A stretch of 33,301 nucleotides of DNA from Synergistaceae bacterium (GTDB taxonomy: Bacteria; Synergistota; Synergistia; Synergistales; Aminobacteriaceae), in the NCBI GenBank assembly GCA_017451025.1, contig JAFSSM010000004.1, forward strand, positions 1 through 33,301, written 5' to 3'. The position numbers were made by a program, and so were the translations under genes. Positions 1 through 8,652 of this stretch are shown here, piece by piece (position 1 is the first letter of the stretch; each line of letters opens with the position of its first letter). The notes below the pieces were generated by a model, which was not told the origin of the DNA, did not search any database, and worked only from the letters and a program-made list of their open reading frames with translations.

Positions 1-70
1 GGTGGGCGGGCGGGTTGTTGACCGCGAAGGCATGCCGAGCGGGCAACACAATAATGAAGGAGGAATAGCA

Positions 71-2074
71 ATGAGTGATACTGACTTGACGAAAGAAGAC
101 ATTGCGCAAATGGAAGCTAACGTTGACGCGGTTATGAAGAAGTACGACCGCGAGTCCAACGTCCGAATCTGGGAAGGCACTCCGGCGGTGATAGTACGCT
201 GGCTGTCCGCGCTGTTCTCGGTGTACTGCATATACGTTACTCTTTTCAGTACGGCAATGCCCGAAGTCAGGCTGAATATCTTTCTTGGCCTGATACTTAT
301 TCTCGGCTACCTGCACTACCCGATGCGCAAGGGGACTCACCGCGTGAACCACATACCCGTTTACGACATAGTGATAATGCTTGCCGGAGTGATACCGTTC
401 TTTTACTTTGCGGCCAATGCCGAGAGCATCATAAAACTGGCGTTACGCGTTACCAGTCCCCGCAATCCGAATTACAGGCTCATGATAACGATGGCGGTGT
501 TAGCGATTCTGTCCGCAATGGAATTGTGCCGGAGGTGCGTCGGGATTCCGATTCTGTGCGTTGTCGGTTCACTGATGGTGTATGCGTTCTCAACGGTGAG
601 GTTCGGGAAGGTGATTTACGACCTGTTCTACTCGACCGGCGACGGCCTCAGAAGTACACCGATAGAGGTCTGCGCAAAATACATTGTGGTGTTTATCATT
701 TTCGGGGCGTTTCTCGAGCGCACAGGCATATCGACGTTCTTCATCAACCTGGCTAACGCAATCGCCGGAGCTTCTGCCGGAGGGCCTGCGAAAGTCGCGG
801 TAATTTCCTCTGCACTCTGCGGAATGGTCAGCGGTTCGAGTGTCGGTAACACCGTAACTACCGGGAGCGTAACGATCCCTATGATGAAGCGCACAGGCTA
901 CAGGCCGGAATTTGCGGGAGCAGTTGAGGCGGCGGCGAGCACTGGCGGACAGATTATGCCTCCTATAATGGGAGCGGCGGCGTTCCTTATGGCCGAATAC
1001 ATGGGCATACCGTACTCACAGGTTGCGCTGAAGGCGATTCTTCCGGCGGTGCTTTATTTTGCGGGAATATATATCGCTGTTCACCTCGAGGCCAAGAAAC
1101 TTGGATTGAAGGGTATTCCCAAAGAGGAACTGCCTCACATTCTGAGTCTCCTGCCGAAAATCTACCTGCTGTTACCGCTGGTTATTCTGGTTATCATGGT
1201 CTCGACGAACATGTACACTATGCAGTTCTCGGCGGCTATAGCGATAGGGATTGCTATTTTCGTGGGGCTGTTCAACTCCGACGACAGGATAACGTTCAAG
1301 AAAATTATTGACGCACTAGAAGCTGGAGGCAGAGGCACAATCACCGTAGCAGTAGCGTGTGCGATGGCCGGCCTGGTTGCCGGGTGCATAACGTCAACGG
1401 GACTGGCCAGCGAGATTATCACGATGGTCGTGAATGTATCGGGAGGGCACGCGTTCGTTGCGCTGTTCTTGACGATGCTGTGCTGTATCGTTCTGGGAAT
1501 GGGAGTCCCGACGACCGCGAACTACTGCATTATGGCGGCAACGTGTGCACCGATTCTTATGGCTCCGGCAATCGGCATCGAGAAGATTTGCGCGCACTTC
1601 TTTGTGTTCTACTTCGGAATAGTTGCGGACATCACGCCTCCTGTTGCTCTGGCGGCATATGCGGGAAGTGCTATCGCAAAAGCTCCGCCGATGACGACGG
1701 CCTTCAATGCTACGAAACTGGCGATTGGTGCGTTCATTGTCCCCTATATCTTCGCGTTCACGCCTGCAATGCTCTTCGAGAACGTTGAACCTATCATCCG
1801 CATTGCGAACGCAGGGCCAGTTTTGACGAACATACTTGTTGCGTGTGAGATTGCCCTAATCTGCGGGACTGCCCTTCTCGGAATCTTCGGAGTAGCTGCC
1901 TCGCTGAACGGGTATCTTTACGGGCCGATGAACTTCCTGGTGAGGGTAATAATCTGCGCTGGAGGATTGAGTATGTTGGTGCCGGGCATAGTGAGTGATG
2001 TTGTGGGACTGGTGCTTGTTGGAATTGCGGCGGCTTTCCAGTACATCAGGAACAAGAAAATTCCCGAAGTGTAG
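71..2074 (+). CDS. TRAP transporter fused permease (4TM/12TM, TAXI type)
   Basis: This 667 aa inner-membrane protein fuses the small (4TM) and large (12TM) subunits of a TRAP transporter, which imports organic acids on an ion gradient with a periplasmic TAXI-type binding protein. The binding protein is not in the window and may lie upstream. Most of the length is hydrophobic helices. The large-subunit signature is visible near residues 255-315: SGSSVGNTVTTGSVTIPMMK followed by a TGGQIMPPIMGA segment; a second inverted half has GMGVPTTANY near residue 478. I chose the ATG at 71 because GAAGGAGGAA lies just before it at about 56-65; the frame stays open upstream to the window edge without a good SD. 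A terminator-like hairpin follows at 2089. The family call is firm; the substrate is unknown. Confidence 0.9.
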   Translation: MSDTDLTKEDIAQMEANVDAVMKKYDRESNVRIWEGTPAVIVRWLSALFSVYCIYVTLFSTAMPEVRLNIFLGLILILGYLHYPMRKGTHRVNHIPVYDIVIMLAGVIPFFYFAANAESIIKLALRVTSPRNPNYRLMITMAVLAILSAMELCRRCVGIPILCVVGSLMVYAFSTVRFGKVIYDLFYSTGDGLRSTPIEVCAKYIVVFIIFGAFLERTGISTFFINLANAIAGASAGGPAKVAVISSALCGMVSGSSVGNTVTTGSVTIPMMKRTGYRPEFAGAVEAAASTGGQIMPPIMGAAAFLMAEYMGIPYSQVALKAILPAVLYFAGIYIAVHLEAKKLGLKGIPKEELPHILSLLPKIYLLLPLVILVIMVSTNMYTMQFSAAIAIGIAIFVGLFNSDDRITFKKIIDALEAGGRGTITVAVACAMAGLVAGCITSTGLASEIITMVVNVSGGHAFVALFLTMLCCIVLGMGVPTTANYCIMAATCAPILMAPAIGIEKICAHFFVFYFGIVADITPPVALAAYAGSAIAKAPPMTTAFNATKLAIGAFIVPYIFAFTPAMLFENVEPIIRIANAGPVLTNILVACEIALICGTALLGIFGVAASLNGYLYGPMNFLVRVIICAGGLSMLVPGIVSDVVGLVLVGIAAAFQYIRNKKIPEV

Positions 2075-2088
2075 AGTGCGTAATTATA

Positions 2089-2119
2089 CCCTGCCTAATA
2101 GTAGACAGGGGTAATTTTT
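2089..2119 (+). terminator. Rho-independent terminator after the TRAP permease gene
   Basis: CCCTGCCTA (2089-2097) pairs with TAGACAGGG (2102-2110) with one C-A mismatch and a 4-nt loop, followed by TAATTTTT. A close relative of this hairpin occurs at 23995. Confidence 0.7.
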
Positions 2120-2167
2120 ATGTGCAACAATACACGCAACTCACAAAGAAAGGAGCTTTACACAAAA

Positions 2168-4933
2168 ATGATGATGCAGTGTAATTCGTCAGGTAAAACC
2201 ACGTCAATGCAACCTATGGCATTTTTTTTAGGAGTCTTAATTGCTCTCGAAGTTTTGGTGTGCGGAACAGCTTTTGCTGATCTTGCTTTCGTCAGCGAAA
2301 ACGGAACCCTCTCCATCGTCAAAGCCTCAGGCACTCCACAATCTACTAGCATTTCAGCAGCAGACATCTTCCCCTTCACACACAACGGCAATCCCCGAAT
2401 CCTAGTAACAAGCAGCTCCGGCACCATATCCGTCTACAATCCTTCAGACCTCACTGCTCCGCTCGCAAGCGGTACTCTCAGCAACGCATCACAGGTTGAA
2501 TTTATCGCAGAACTCGGCAGCAATATTGTCCTGACCTTCGAGAACGGAAGCCAGCTCGTCGAGATTGACCCTGCCACTTGCGCGACGGTCAATACCTGGT
2601 CTCAATCAGGCTGCTACCCTTCGTATGTATATCCTTACGGCGGGCAGGTAGTAGTAACGTTTGACCTGAGCACCGGGACTCAGGGAGGATACAGCGACCC
2701 GGAAAGCGGGACAGGCTATGCGTACGCTGAAGGCGACGTCATCACAACTACAATGGACAGTCTCGGGCACATAACCGGCCAAGTCGACAACATCGGAGCG
2801 TTCGGACTTGAGGCAAGCGGCGGCGAATTGTACTTCCCGCTCGGCGGAGGAGATGACTACGAGGAACTTTCGAGGCTTCAGGGAATCTACCGTGTCTCCG
2901 GAATGCTCGGCAACATGAACACGAATAACGCCGTGAGAGTTACAACCGATAACCCCAACGTATTGTGCAGGGACGGCAACGGCGGATTGTATTACACTGT
3001 GTTCGACTCGGGCTATCCCCGCTTCATCAGGCACTGGGACGGCTCTAATTCTTCGCAGGTCTACGATGCCGGCTCAAACGCTATCGACAAAATGTATTAC
3101 GACATCAGCAGCAAAACACTCTATGCTGAAATCATCGAGGGCTATACGTCAGGAAGCTATAACGTGAATCTTTCTGCACTGGTTCAGGACTCAAACGGGC
3201 AGTTCTCCGTTGCCAGGTCATTCGGTAATCACAGCAATTTTGCGGTCATCGGAAATTCCGCAGACTCTTCCGGTGGAACACCAGACACCCCGCAGCAGGA
3301 AGCCCCTCAAACGCAAAACACTCTTTCCTCCAGAATCGCATACATCACAGCCGACACAATGAACTTAGTGCTCCTCAACGGCACATCTCAAGAATCTTCG
3401 CATCATCTCTCAGCCACAGCATCGGTACGTTCATTCAAGCACAGAGGCCAGGACAGGCTTCTTGTCTCTGAGGCTGACCCGGCGGCAGGCACCAGCACAA
3501 TATCTGTCTATAATCCCGACGACCTGGCCGCACCGCTGGCTAGCATGGACATCCGCAATTCGGGCTTGATGCTCGTCAATTATGTGACCGAATACGGAGA
3601 AAATATCGTTATTGCCGGTAACGGCTTCCAGAGCGAACAGGGAGCAATCCTCGAAATTAACCCGGACACCTGCGAAATAGTGGATACGTACAATTTCGGG
3701 GGAATGAGTAGCAATAATTATTCTGCTGGAGACGTGTCTAACTATTCGGAAGGAATGTTCACACTTAACGGGAAAATATACGCTACATTTTCGCGAGTAG
3801 CTGTCGGTTCCAGCACGATTGGGTGGCAGAATTACACCTGCGAGATGGACGGACTGGGCAACATCACGAACACGGCGTATGATCTGCCAGCAAGCTATAT
3901 ACTCAAACCTGCGGACGGAATCCTTTACCTGAGCACGAATGACGGCATTTACAGAATAGGGACTGACCTTGTCTTCGCGAATGCCGCAAAAATAGCAGAA
4001 GGTAATATTCATGATTTCTGCTCTGACGGAAACGGAGGACTGTATTACGAATATGACTCGCGCTACATATATCATTGGGACGGCCAGGCATCCAGAATGA
4101 TTTATGACGCAGGAGATTCTGTCATGCTGGGATGGATTCAGTATGACGCAGCTACACGAACACTTGCGGCTGTACCTGTTGCCGTAAATTCCGCAGGCGA
4201 GGAAATTCGGGCTGACCTTCTGGTGTTTTCGCAGAATAGCGGCGGAGAATTGACTCTTGCCTCGAAAATCGAAAATGTGCGCGGAGGCTTCGGCTTCATC
4301 AGCACAAAAACGTCGAGTGCAGTTCCGGTAACGCAGACCGACAACCTAACGCTTCCTTCCGCTGTGATTGAGCCGACCGGGCCCCTCTCAGATAACGTTC
4401 TTGCTAATATAGCCTCGTCCACCGGGATAGACGCTTCGCTCATAAAGTACATCACCAGCGCGAATTTATCCTCGCCAAGAAATCCGACGCAATCGATCGC
4501 CGACACAATCAAGGAAGAAGGGTACGAGCTGACCCACAAACTCAACACTATAACTGTTGATGAAACTGGCTACTACGTTTTTGTGGTGAACATCCCGAAA
4601 GAACTTCAGGGCATGAAGGCTAACGATGTGAGGCTTTATGCTGCAGACAGGAATATCTTTGCGTCAGTTGCGGCATCAGTTCTGCCGACGGGAATAATCA
4701 GTGTGATTGAGCTGGACTCTTTTGGCCTGAAGCTGGACACTCTGCCGGAAAAGATTATCGCTGTAGGTTTTCTCAATGCCGGAACTCCCTTCAGCGTCTA
4801 CTTGAGTAAAATCATTATTGCCCTGCTCGCTGGCGGATGTACCCTGGCAGGAACAGGAATACTTCTTTTGTTCTCTGGCCTGCCCCTAATCCGGAAAAAG
4901 ACCAGCCTTGACGTAAAGACTTTGTGCAGATAA
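2168..4933 (+). CDS. Secreted, C-terminally anchored beta-propeller-like protein with internal duplication
   Basis: I do not recognise a named family. The 921 aa product has an N-terminal signal peptide (hydrophobic run MAFFLGVLIALEVLVCGTAFA, written here as MAFFLGVLIALE then VLVCGTAFA, cleaved before DLAF). Two homologous halves of roughly 350 residues follow. Both carry TISVYNP(S/D)DL(T/A)APLAS near their start and a C/SDGNGGLYY...HWDG...YDAG block near their end, suggesting blade repeats of a propeller that reads as a surface protein. A distinct beta-rich domain precedes the C-terminus. The last 45 residues contain GGCTLAG, a hydrophobic helix and basic residues, resembling a Synergist-CTERM sorting tail. 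The ATG at 2168 is preferred over 2120 because AAAGGAG lies at 2149-2155. The second codon region holds three ATGs in a row. Terminators flank the gene, so it is probably a single unit. Confidence 0.7.
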   Translation: MMMQCNSSGKTTSMQPMAFFLGVLIALEVLVCGTAFADLAFVSENGTLSIVKASGTPQSTSISAADIFPFTHNGNPRILVTSSSGTISVYNPSDLTAPLASGTLSNASQVEFIAELGSNIVLTFENGSQLVEIDPATCATVNTWSQSGCYPSYVYPYGGQVVVTFDLSTGTQGGYSDPESGTGYAYAEGDVITTTMDSLGHITGQVDNIGAFGLEASGGELYFPLGGGDDYEELSRLQGIYRVSGMLGNMNTNNAVRVTTDNPNVLCRDGNGGLYYTVFDSGYPRFIRHWDGSNSSQVYDAGSNAIDKMYYDISSKTLYAEIIEGYTSGSYNVNLSALVQDSNGQFSVARSFGNHSNFAVIGNSADSSGGTPDTPQQEAPQTQNTLSSRIAYITADTMNLVLLNGTSQESSHHLSATASVRSFKHRGQDRLLVSEADPAAGTSTISVYNPDDLAAPLASMDIRNSGLMLVNYVTEYGENIVIAGNGFQSEQGAILEINPDTCEIVDTYNFGGMSSNNYSAGDVSNYSEGMFTLNGKIYATFSRVAVGSSTIGWQNYTCEMDGLGNITNTAYDLPASYILKPADGILYLSTNDGIYRIGTDLVFANAAKIAEGNIHDFCSDGNGGLYYEYDSRYIYHWDGQASRMIYDAGDSVMLGWIQYDAATRTLAAVPVAVNSAGEEIRADLLVFSQNSGGELTLASKIENVRGGFGFISTKTSSAVPVTQTDNLTLPSAVIEPTGPLSDNVLANIASSTGIDASLIKYITSANLSSPRNPTQSIADTIKEEGYELTHKLNTITVDETGYYVFVVNIPKELQGMKANDVRLYAADRNIFASVAASVLPTGIISVIELDSFGLKLDTLPEKIIAVGFLNAGTPFSVYLSKIIIALLAGGCTLAGTGILLLFSGLPLIRKKTSLDVKTLCR

Positions 4934-4940
4934 AAACATG

Positions 4941-4979
4941 TCCCTCCTGTTTCACGAAAAGGCAGGAGGGATAATTTTT
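4941..4979 (+). terminator. Rho-independent terminator
   Basis: TCCCTCCTG (4941-4949) pairs perfectly with CAGGAGGGA (4963-4971), followed by TAATTTTT. It closes the 2168 gene. Between here and 5104 I see no gene; TACAAT at 5051-5056 could be a -10 box for rpmG, but no convincing -35 accompanies it. Confidence 0.85.
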
Positions 4980-5103
4980 GCAGCTGTTAGCATTCAGCCG
5001 CAAATTTTCACCGCCAGCAAGATACTTCTGAAGCAACGCCGTTTTTGTGTTACAATTACCTGCACAATATTAATCCATAAATTCAGGAAGGAAATTTTTA
5101 CGC

Positions 5104-5253
5104 ATGGCAGACATCATTGGACTCACCTGCACCCAGTGCAAGAGGCGCAATTACACCACGACAGTCAACAAGAAGAAGCAGGCCAAGAAGCTCGAGCTGA
5201 AAAAATACTGCAAGTGGTGCAACGCTTCCACAGTGCATAAAGAGTCGAAGTAG
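5104..5253 (+). CDS. rpmG: 50S ribosomal protein L33 (bL33)
   Basis: This 49 aa protein of the large ribosomal subunit reads [20 protein letters not shown] and then a lysine-rich stretch ending ASTVHKESK. It is the zinc-binding C+ form: CTQC at residues 9-12 and CKWC at 36-39 supply four ligands. Length and sequence match the family closely. AGGAAGGA at about 5085-5092 is the ribosome binding site. The gene stands at the head of the classic rpmG, tRNA-Trp, secE, nusG block, as in many bacteria, with the tRNA 72 bases downstream; the two are probably co-transcribed. Confidence 0.95.
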   Translation: MADIIGLTCTQCKRRNYTTTVNKKKQAKKLELKKYCKWCNASTVHKESK

Positions 5254-5325
5254 CTAGTTGCTTGCTAAAGACTGCAACCTGTTGTAGAATTTAGCCTGTT
5301 CAATCAATTTAATAATTTTACACGC

Positions 5326-5401
5326 AGGTCCGTGGCTCAATTGGCAGAGCACTGGTCTCCAAAACCGGGGGCTGCAGGTTCGAGTCCTGCCGGGCCTGCC
5401 A
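5326..5401 (+). tRNA. trnW: tRNA-Trp (CCA anticodon)
   Basis: A complete 76-nt cloverleaf: acceptor AGGTCCG/CGGGCCT (one G-U), D arm with GGCTCAATTGGCAGAGC, anticodon arm CTGGT-CTCCAAA-ACCGG with anticodon CCA, T arm GCAGG-TTCGAGT-CCTGC, discriminator G, and an encoded CCA at 5399-5401. The placement between rpmG and secE is conserved in many bacteria. Confidence 0.97.
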
Positions 5402-5424
5402 TTTTTTATGAGGAAAACCAAAAA

Positions 5425-5640
5425 ATGGCAAAGACAACAGCAGAGAAACCAACAAAGCTGACTTCGCTCAAGAACTTTATCCGTGAAGCTAAAGCAGAAC
5501 TCAAAAAAGTTACTTGGCCGACGCGCAGGCAGATATGGTATTGGACAGTAATCGTGATAGTGTTCACGCTTTGTGTGTCGCTGTATCTGGGGCTGATAGA
5601 CTTTGTTCTTGCGTGGGTGTTCCGCACACTTTTAGGATAA
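5425..5640 (+). CDS. secE: Preprotein translocase subunit SecE
   Basis: SecE is the small essential subunit of the SecYEG channel in the inner membrane and clamps SecY. The 71 aa product has the conserved amphipathic segment ending in ELKKVTWPTRRQ (residues about 25-36), followed by one membrane span, TVIVIVFTLCVSLYLGLIDF. This single-TM form is the usual one outside the enterobacteria. The start is the ATG at 5425 with AGGA at 5411-5414. A longer in-frame reading from 5332 runs through the tRNA-Trp gene and is spurious. nusG follows two bases downstream. Confidence 0.95.
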   Translation: MAKTTAEKPTKLTSLKNFIREAKAELKKVTWPTRRQIWYWTVIVIVFTLCVSLYLGLIDFVLAWVFRTLLG

Positions 5641-5641
5641 T

Positions 5642-6178
5642 ATGCCGGAAGAACGCCGCTGGTACGTTGTGCAGACGTATGCTAGTTACGAGAAACGCGT
5701 AGAGGCAGATTTACGTCAGCGCATCAAGGCCATGAACATGCAGGACAAGATATTTAACGTTCTGATTCCTACGGAGACTCACATTGAGGTGAAGGACGGC
5801 AAGAGCCGCGAAGTTACCCGCAAGCTCTATCCGAGTTACGTGATGGTTGAGATGATACTTGACGAACAGTCATGGTACGCAGTCCGCCACACAGAAGGAG
5901 TAACAGGATTTGTCGGAGCAGGAACATATCCGATCCCGCTGTCTCAGGAAGAAGTGGACAGAATAATGTCCGGCATGAAGAGCAGTAAGGAAGAGCCTAA
6001 AGTAAAGATAGACTTGAAGCCCGGCGATATGGTCCGAGTGATAGCAGAAGGCAACATGAAGGGATTTACCGGCCCTGTAGTGGAGATTAACACGAAAAAG
6101 GGCAGAGTGAAGTTCAAGAGCGACATGCTGGGCGGAGCGGAACTCGAAACGGACTACAAGGCTCTGGAGAAGATCTAG
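5642..6178 (+). CDS. nusG: Transcription termination/antitermination factor NusG
   Basis: NusG binds RNA polymerase through its N-terminal NGN domain and couples transcription to Rho or the ribosome through its C-terminal KOW domain. The 178 aa product starts PEERRWYVVQTYASYEKRVE, the standard NGN opening, and has YPSYVMVEM at about residues 63-71. The KOW domain is visible at about residues 126-178 (PGDMVRVIAEGNMKGFTGPV). Length is typical. The start codon lies one base after the secE stop, with TAGGA inside the secE end as the likely SD, so translation is probably coupled. rplK follows after 39 bases. Confidence 0.96.
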   Translation: MPEERRWYVVQTYASYEKRVEADLRQRIKAMNMQDKIFNVLIPTETHIEVKDGKSREVTRKLYPSYVMVEMILDEQSWYAVRHTEGVTGFVGAGTYPIPLSQEEVDRIMSGMKSSKEEPKVKIDLKPGDMVRVIAEGNMKGFTGPVVEINTKKGRVKFKSDMLGGAELETDYKALEKI

Positions 6179-6217
6179 GGCAGTAGCATGTAGATACAGA
6201 AAGGAAAAATTTTTATC

Positions 6218-6643
6218 ATGGCTAAGAAAGTTGTAGGGCAGATCAAGCTGCAGCTGCCGGCCGGAAAGGCAACCCCTGCACCTCCCGTAGGTCCGGCACT
6301 CGGACAGCACGGCGTGAATATTATGGAGTTCTGCAAGCAGTTCAACGCAAAGACTCAGGATCAGGCAGGACTGGTTATTCCTGCAGTGATTACGGTCTAC
6401 GCAGACAGGAGCTTTACGTTTGAGCTTAAGACTCCTCCTGCGGCAGTACTGCTCAAGAAGGCCGCCGGAATCGAATCAGGTTCAGGAGTGCCCAACAAGA
6501 CGAAGGTAGGCAAAATTGCCCGCGCGAAGGTGAAGGAGATCGCCGAAATGAAGATGAAGGATCTCAACGCCAACGACGTAGACGCGGCAATGAGGATGAT
6601 CGAAGGCACAGCCCGCTCAATGGGGCTTGAGGTCGTCGACTAA
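6218..6643 (+). CDS. rplK: 50S ribosomal protein L11 (uL11)
   Basis: L11 binds 23S rRNA at the GTPase-associated centre and is needed for the stringent response through RelA. The 141 aa protein matches the family length. It has the proline-rich N-terminal hinge [20 protein letters not shown] (residues 15-34) and the C-terminal RNA-binding domain with [14 protein letters not shown] around residue 88. AAAGGAAA precedes the start by about 12 bases. Next comes a 125-base gap with nested hairpins, then rplA. Confidence 0.97.
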   Translation: MAKKVVGQIKLQLPAGKATPAPPVGPALGQHGVNIMEFCKQFNAKTQDQAGLVIPAVITVYADRSFTFELKTPPAAVLLKKAAGIESGSGVPNKTKVGKIARAKVKEIAEMKMKDLNANDVDAAMRMIEGTARSMGLEVVD

Positions 6644-6703
6644 CCCTGCCCGGCCTCCCCTTAGGCAGGGGAGGAGAAAGGCAAGTCGCCCCTGAGTAAG
6701 GGG
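6644..6703 (+). promoter_or_regulatory. Nested, mutually exclusive hairpins in the rplK-rplA gap
   Basis: Two stems compete for the same bases: CCCTGCC (6644-6650) with GGCAGGG (6664-6670), and CCTCCCC (6654-6660) with GGGGAGG (6668-6674). A third stem, CCCCT (6689-6693) with AGGGG (6699-6703), follows. There is no U-tract, so this is not a classical terminator. It may be a regulatory switch or a short palindromic repeat element inserted between ribosomal genes; I cannot decide which. Confidence 0.45.
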
Positions 6704-6768
6704 AGATTTAGAGGGGTTGCAAAAAAGCGGGAGAGTAAAACACTCGCTATTAACCGCAGGAGGCAGAG

Positions 6769-7473
6769 ATGAAGAGAAGCAAGAGATACAGGGAAGCCGC
6801 AGAAAAGGTAGAAGCCGGAAAACTCTACGGACTTCGCGAGGCTGTCGAGCTGTTCAAGGCAATTGCGACGGCCAAGTTCAACGAGAGCATCGAGGTTCAC
6901 GTCAGGTTAGGGATTGACCCGCGCCACGCAGACCAGCAGGTCAGGAGCACAGTGAGCCTTCCTCACGGGACAGGCGTAACCAAGAAAGTGCTCGTTATCA
7001 CTCAGGGCGAGAAGATAAAGGAAGCTCAGGACGCAGGAGCAGACATCGTAGGCGGAGATGACATCGTCCAGCAGATACAGGGCGGATTCATGGACTTCGA
7101 CGCAGTTATCGCGACACCCGACATGATGAAGTCAGTGGGCCGTCTCGGAAAAGTGTTAGGCCCTCGCGGACTGATGCCCAGCGCAAAAACCGGAACAGTA
7201 ACGTTTGAGCTGGCTAATGCCGTCAAGGAGATTAAGGCCGGACGCGTAGAGTTCCGTGCGGACAAGACGGGTATCACCCACAACGCCGCAGGACGCAGAG
7301 ACTTTAGTGCTGAGGATCTTTACGACAACGTAAAGGCACTGCTTCAGGCGATTTATCGTGCCCGCCCGGCATCGGTGAAGGGTACTTACGTCAAGAGCAT
7401 AGCAATAGCTCCGACGATGGGGCCGGGAATTGCTGTAGACCCGGCACTCGCGCAGAAAGAATTGGCACTGTAA
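6769..7473 (+). CDS. rplA: 50S ribosomal protein L1 (uL1)
   Basis: L1 forms the mobile stalk near the ribosomal E site and, in many bacteria, represses its own operon by binding its mRNA. The 234 aa product has the usual length and motifs: [10 protein letters not shown] near residue 22, SVSLPHGTG-like [13 protein letters not shown] at about residues 62-74, and the highly conserved [19 protein letters not shown] at about residues 126-144. AGGAGG at 6758-6763 is the SD. It belongs to the rplKA-rplJL cluster; an L10-type leader separates it from rplJ. Confidence 0.97.
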   Translation: MKRSKRYREAAEKVEAGKLYGLREAVELFKAIATAKFNESIEVHVRLGIDPRHADQQVRSTVSLPHGTGVTKKVLVITQGEKIKEAQDAGADIVGGDDIVQQIQGGFMDFDAVIATPDMMKSVGRLGKVLGPRGLMPSAKTGTVTFELANAVKEIKAGRVEFRADKTGITHNAAGRRDFSAEDLYDNVKALLQAIYRARPASVKGTYVKSIAIAPTMGPGIAVDPALAQKELAL

Positions 7474-7486
7474 AAATTTTTCCCAT

Positions 7487-7598
7487 TATCCGCAGACAGC
7501 AGGGGCTTTTGTTCAAAGCTTAATCATCCTGCCGAGGAGTGAGAGTTAGACATAGAGAATAACGCTCCTCCATCGAAATTTTACGGGGGAGCTTTTTT
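7487..7598 (+). promoter_or_regulatory. L10 (rplJ) leader with attenuator terminator
   Basis: The L1-L10 gap contains GCAGACAGCAGGGGC (7492-7506) and CCTGCCGAGGAG (7528-7539), the two conserved strands of the L10 leader RNA, in which L10/L12 binds its own mRNA. GCAGG pairs with CCTGC. A terminator follows: GCTCCTCC (7564-7571) with GGGGGAGC (7585-7592, one G-U) and six T. Known biology says excess L10 favours termination before rplJL. Confidence 0.85.
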
Positions 7599-7626
7599 GC
7601 GGACTTGAAGGAGGTGAAAGTTAAGA

Positions 7627-8166
7627 ATGCCGGCAAAAATTAAGTATGAGCTTGTTGACGGACTGAAGGAGAAGTTATCCAGAACTAAGGCTGTGTTCGT
7701 CGGCGAGTATCGCGGAATGACCGTTGAGCAGAGCACAATGCTCAGGCACAAGGTCAGAGAAGCAGGCGGAGAGCTGAAAGTTTCGAAGAATACCCTTTTC
7801 GCAATCGCAATGAAGGAAGTAGGACTCGAGGCACTCCCTGAGGAACTGATGAAGGGGCCTAACATTTTCGCACTGTGCTATGATGACCCTGTAGCAGTCG
7901 CCAAAGTTCTGAAGGATTACGTCAACGACAAATCACAGAAGGCTTTTGTGCTCAAGGGCGGATTGCTCGAAACACAGCAGCTGAATTTGGAGCAGGTGAT
8001 GGCACTTGCAGACCTGCCGTCGAAGGAAGTTATGCGCGGCCAGGTCGTCAGGACAATTGCGGCACCGTTATCCGGGCTGGTCAATGTTCTGGCCGGAACA
8101 ATGCGGAATTTCGTTACGTGTCTGGACCAGATACGCGCGAAGAAGGAAGAAGGCAGTGCGGCGTAA
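7627..8166 (+). CDS. rplJ: 50S ribosomal protein L10 (uL10)
   Basis: L10 anchors L7/L12 dimers to the ribosome and forms the stalk base. The 179 aa product opens PAKIKYELVDGLKEKLSRTK, with the family motif VFVGEYRGMTVEQ at residues 24-36 and VSKNTLFAIA at about 54-63. The C-terminal helix that carries L7/L12 is present. AAGGAGGTG at 7608-7616 gives a strong SD about ten bases before the ATG. The gene is expected to be autoregulated by the leader and attenuator just upstream, and rplL follows after 39 bases. Confidence 0.96.
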   Translation: MPAKIKYELVDGLKEKLSRTKAVFVGEYRGMTVEQSTMLRHKVREAGGELKVSKNTLFAIAMKEVGLEALPEELMKGPNIFALCYDDPVAVAKVLKDYVNDKSQKAFVLKGGLLETQQLNLEQVMALADLPSKEVMRGQVVRTIAAPLSGLVNVLAGTMRNFVTCLDQIRAKKEEGSAA

Positions 8167-8205
8167 TTTCTGCACTAATTACTATAATATGGAGGAAAAA
8201 TTATT

Positions 8206-8583
8206 ATGACCAAAGAAGAAATTATCCAGGCTATCGAAACAATGTCAGTACTTGAGCTTTCGGAACTTGTGAAGGCTCTCGAGGAGAAGTTCGGCGTATC
8301 AGCATCAGCGGCACCCGTAATGATGGCAGCAATGCCCGGTGCAGGCGCGGCGGCAGCTCCCGCAGAGGAGAAGACCGAGTTTGACGTAGTGTATAAGGGG
8401 CCTGGCGCGAACAAGATCGCCGTCATCAAGGTAGTCCGTGAGATCACCGGGCTCGGCCTGAAGGAAGCTAAGGAGCTTGTTGACAACCCGCCGAAGAACG
8501 TCAAGGAAGGCGTGTCGAAGGAAGAGGCTGAAGAGCTGAAGAAGAAGCTTGCTGAGGCCGGAGCAGACGTAGAGGTTAAGTAG
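8206..8583 (+). CDS. rplL: 50S ribosomal protein L7/L12 (bL12)
   Basis: L7/L12 is the multi-copy stalk protein that recruits translation GTPases. The 125 aa product has the N-terminal dimerisation helices ([20 protein letters not shown]), an alanine-rich flexible hinge ([15 protein letters not shown], about residues 43-57), and the C-terminal factor-binding domain with [20 protein letters not shown]. Length is typical. GGAGGA at about 8191-8196 is the SD. A terminator at 8599 closes the ribosomal block. Confidence 0.97.
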   Translation: MTKEEIIQAIETMSVLELSELVKALEEKFGVSASAAPVMMAAMPGAGAAAAPAEEKTEFDVVYKGPGANKIAVIKVVREITGLGLKEAKELVDNPPKNVKEGVSKEEAEELKKKLAEAGADVEVK

Positions 8584-8598
8584 TATTCATGAAAATGC

Positions 8599-8628
8599 AG
8601 AGGCTCAGGCAATAACGGGCCTCTTTTT
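8599..8628 (+). terminator. Terminator closing the ribosomal protein block
   Basis: AGAGGC (8599-8604) pairs with GCCTCT (8619-8624), followed by TTTTT. Confidence 0.75.
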
Positions 8629-8652
8629 GTTATGCGAACGGAGGTTTTGAGA

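Noticed and set aside
1357-1788. 143 aa plus-strand frame inside the TRAP permease gene
   Set aside because: It is Cys/Arg-rich out-of-frame translation of a clear membrane protein.
3431-4075. 214 aa open frame on the minus strand inside the secreted protein gene
   Set aside because: No SD, no recognisable motif, and it shadows a gene with two homologous halves in the other frame.
5332-5424. Longer SecE reading frame starting MAQLAEHWSPKPG
   Set aside because: It is the translation of the tRNA-Trp gene, a well-known artefact; the SD and family alignment place the start at 5425.
6644-6768. L1 autoregulatory binding site
   Set aside because: The known site usually lies before rplK and mimics the 23S rRNA L1 site; I cannot see that sequence in this gap.
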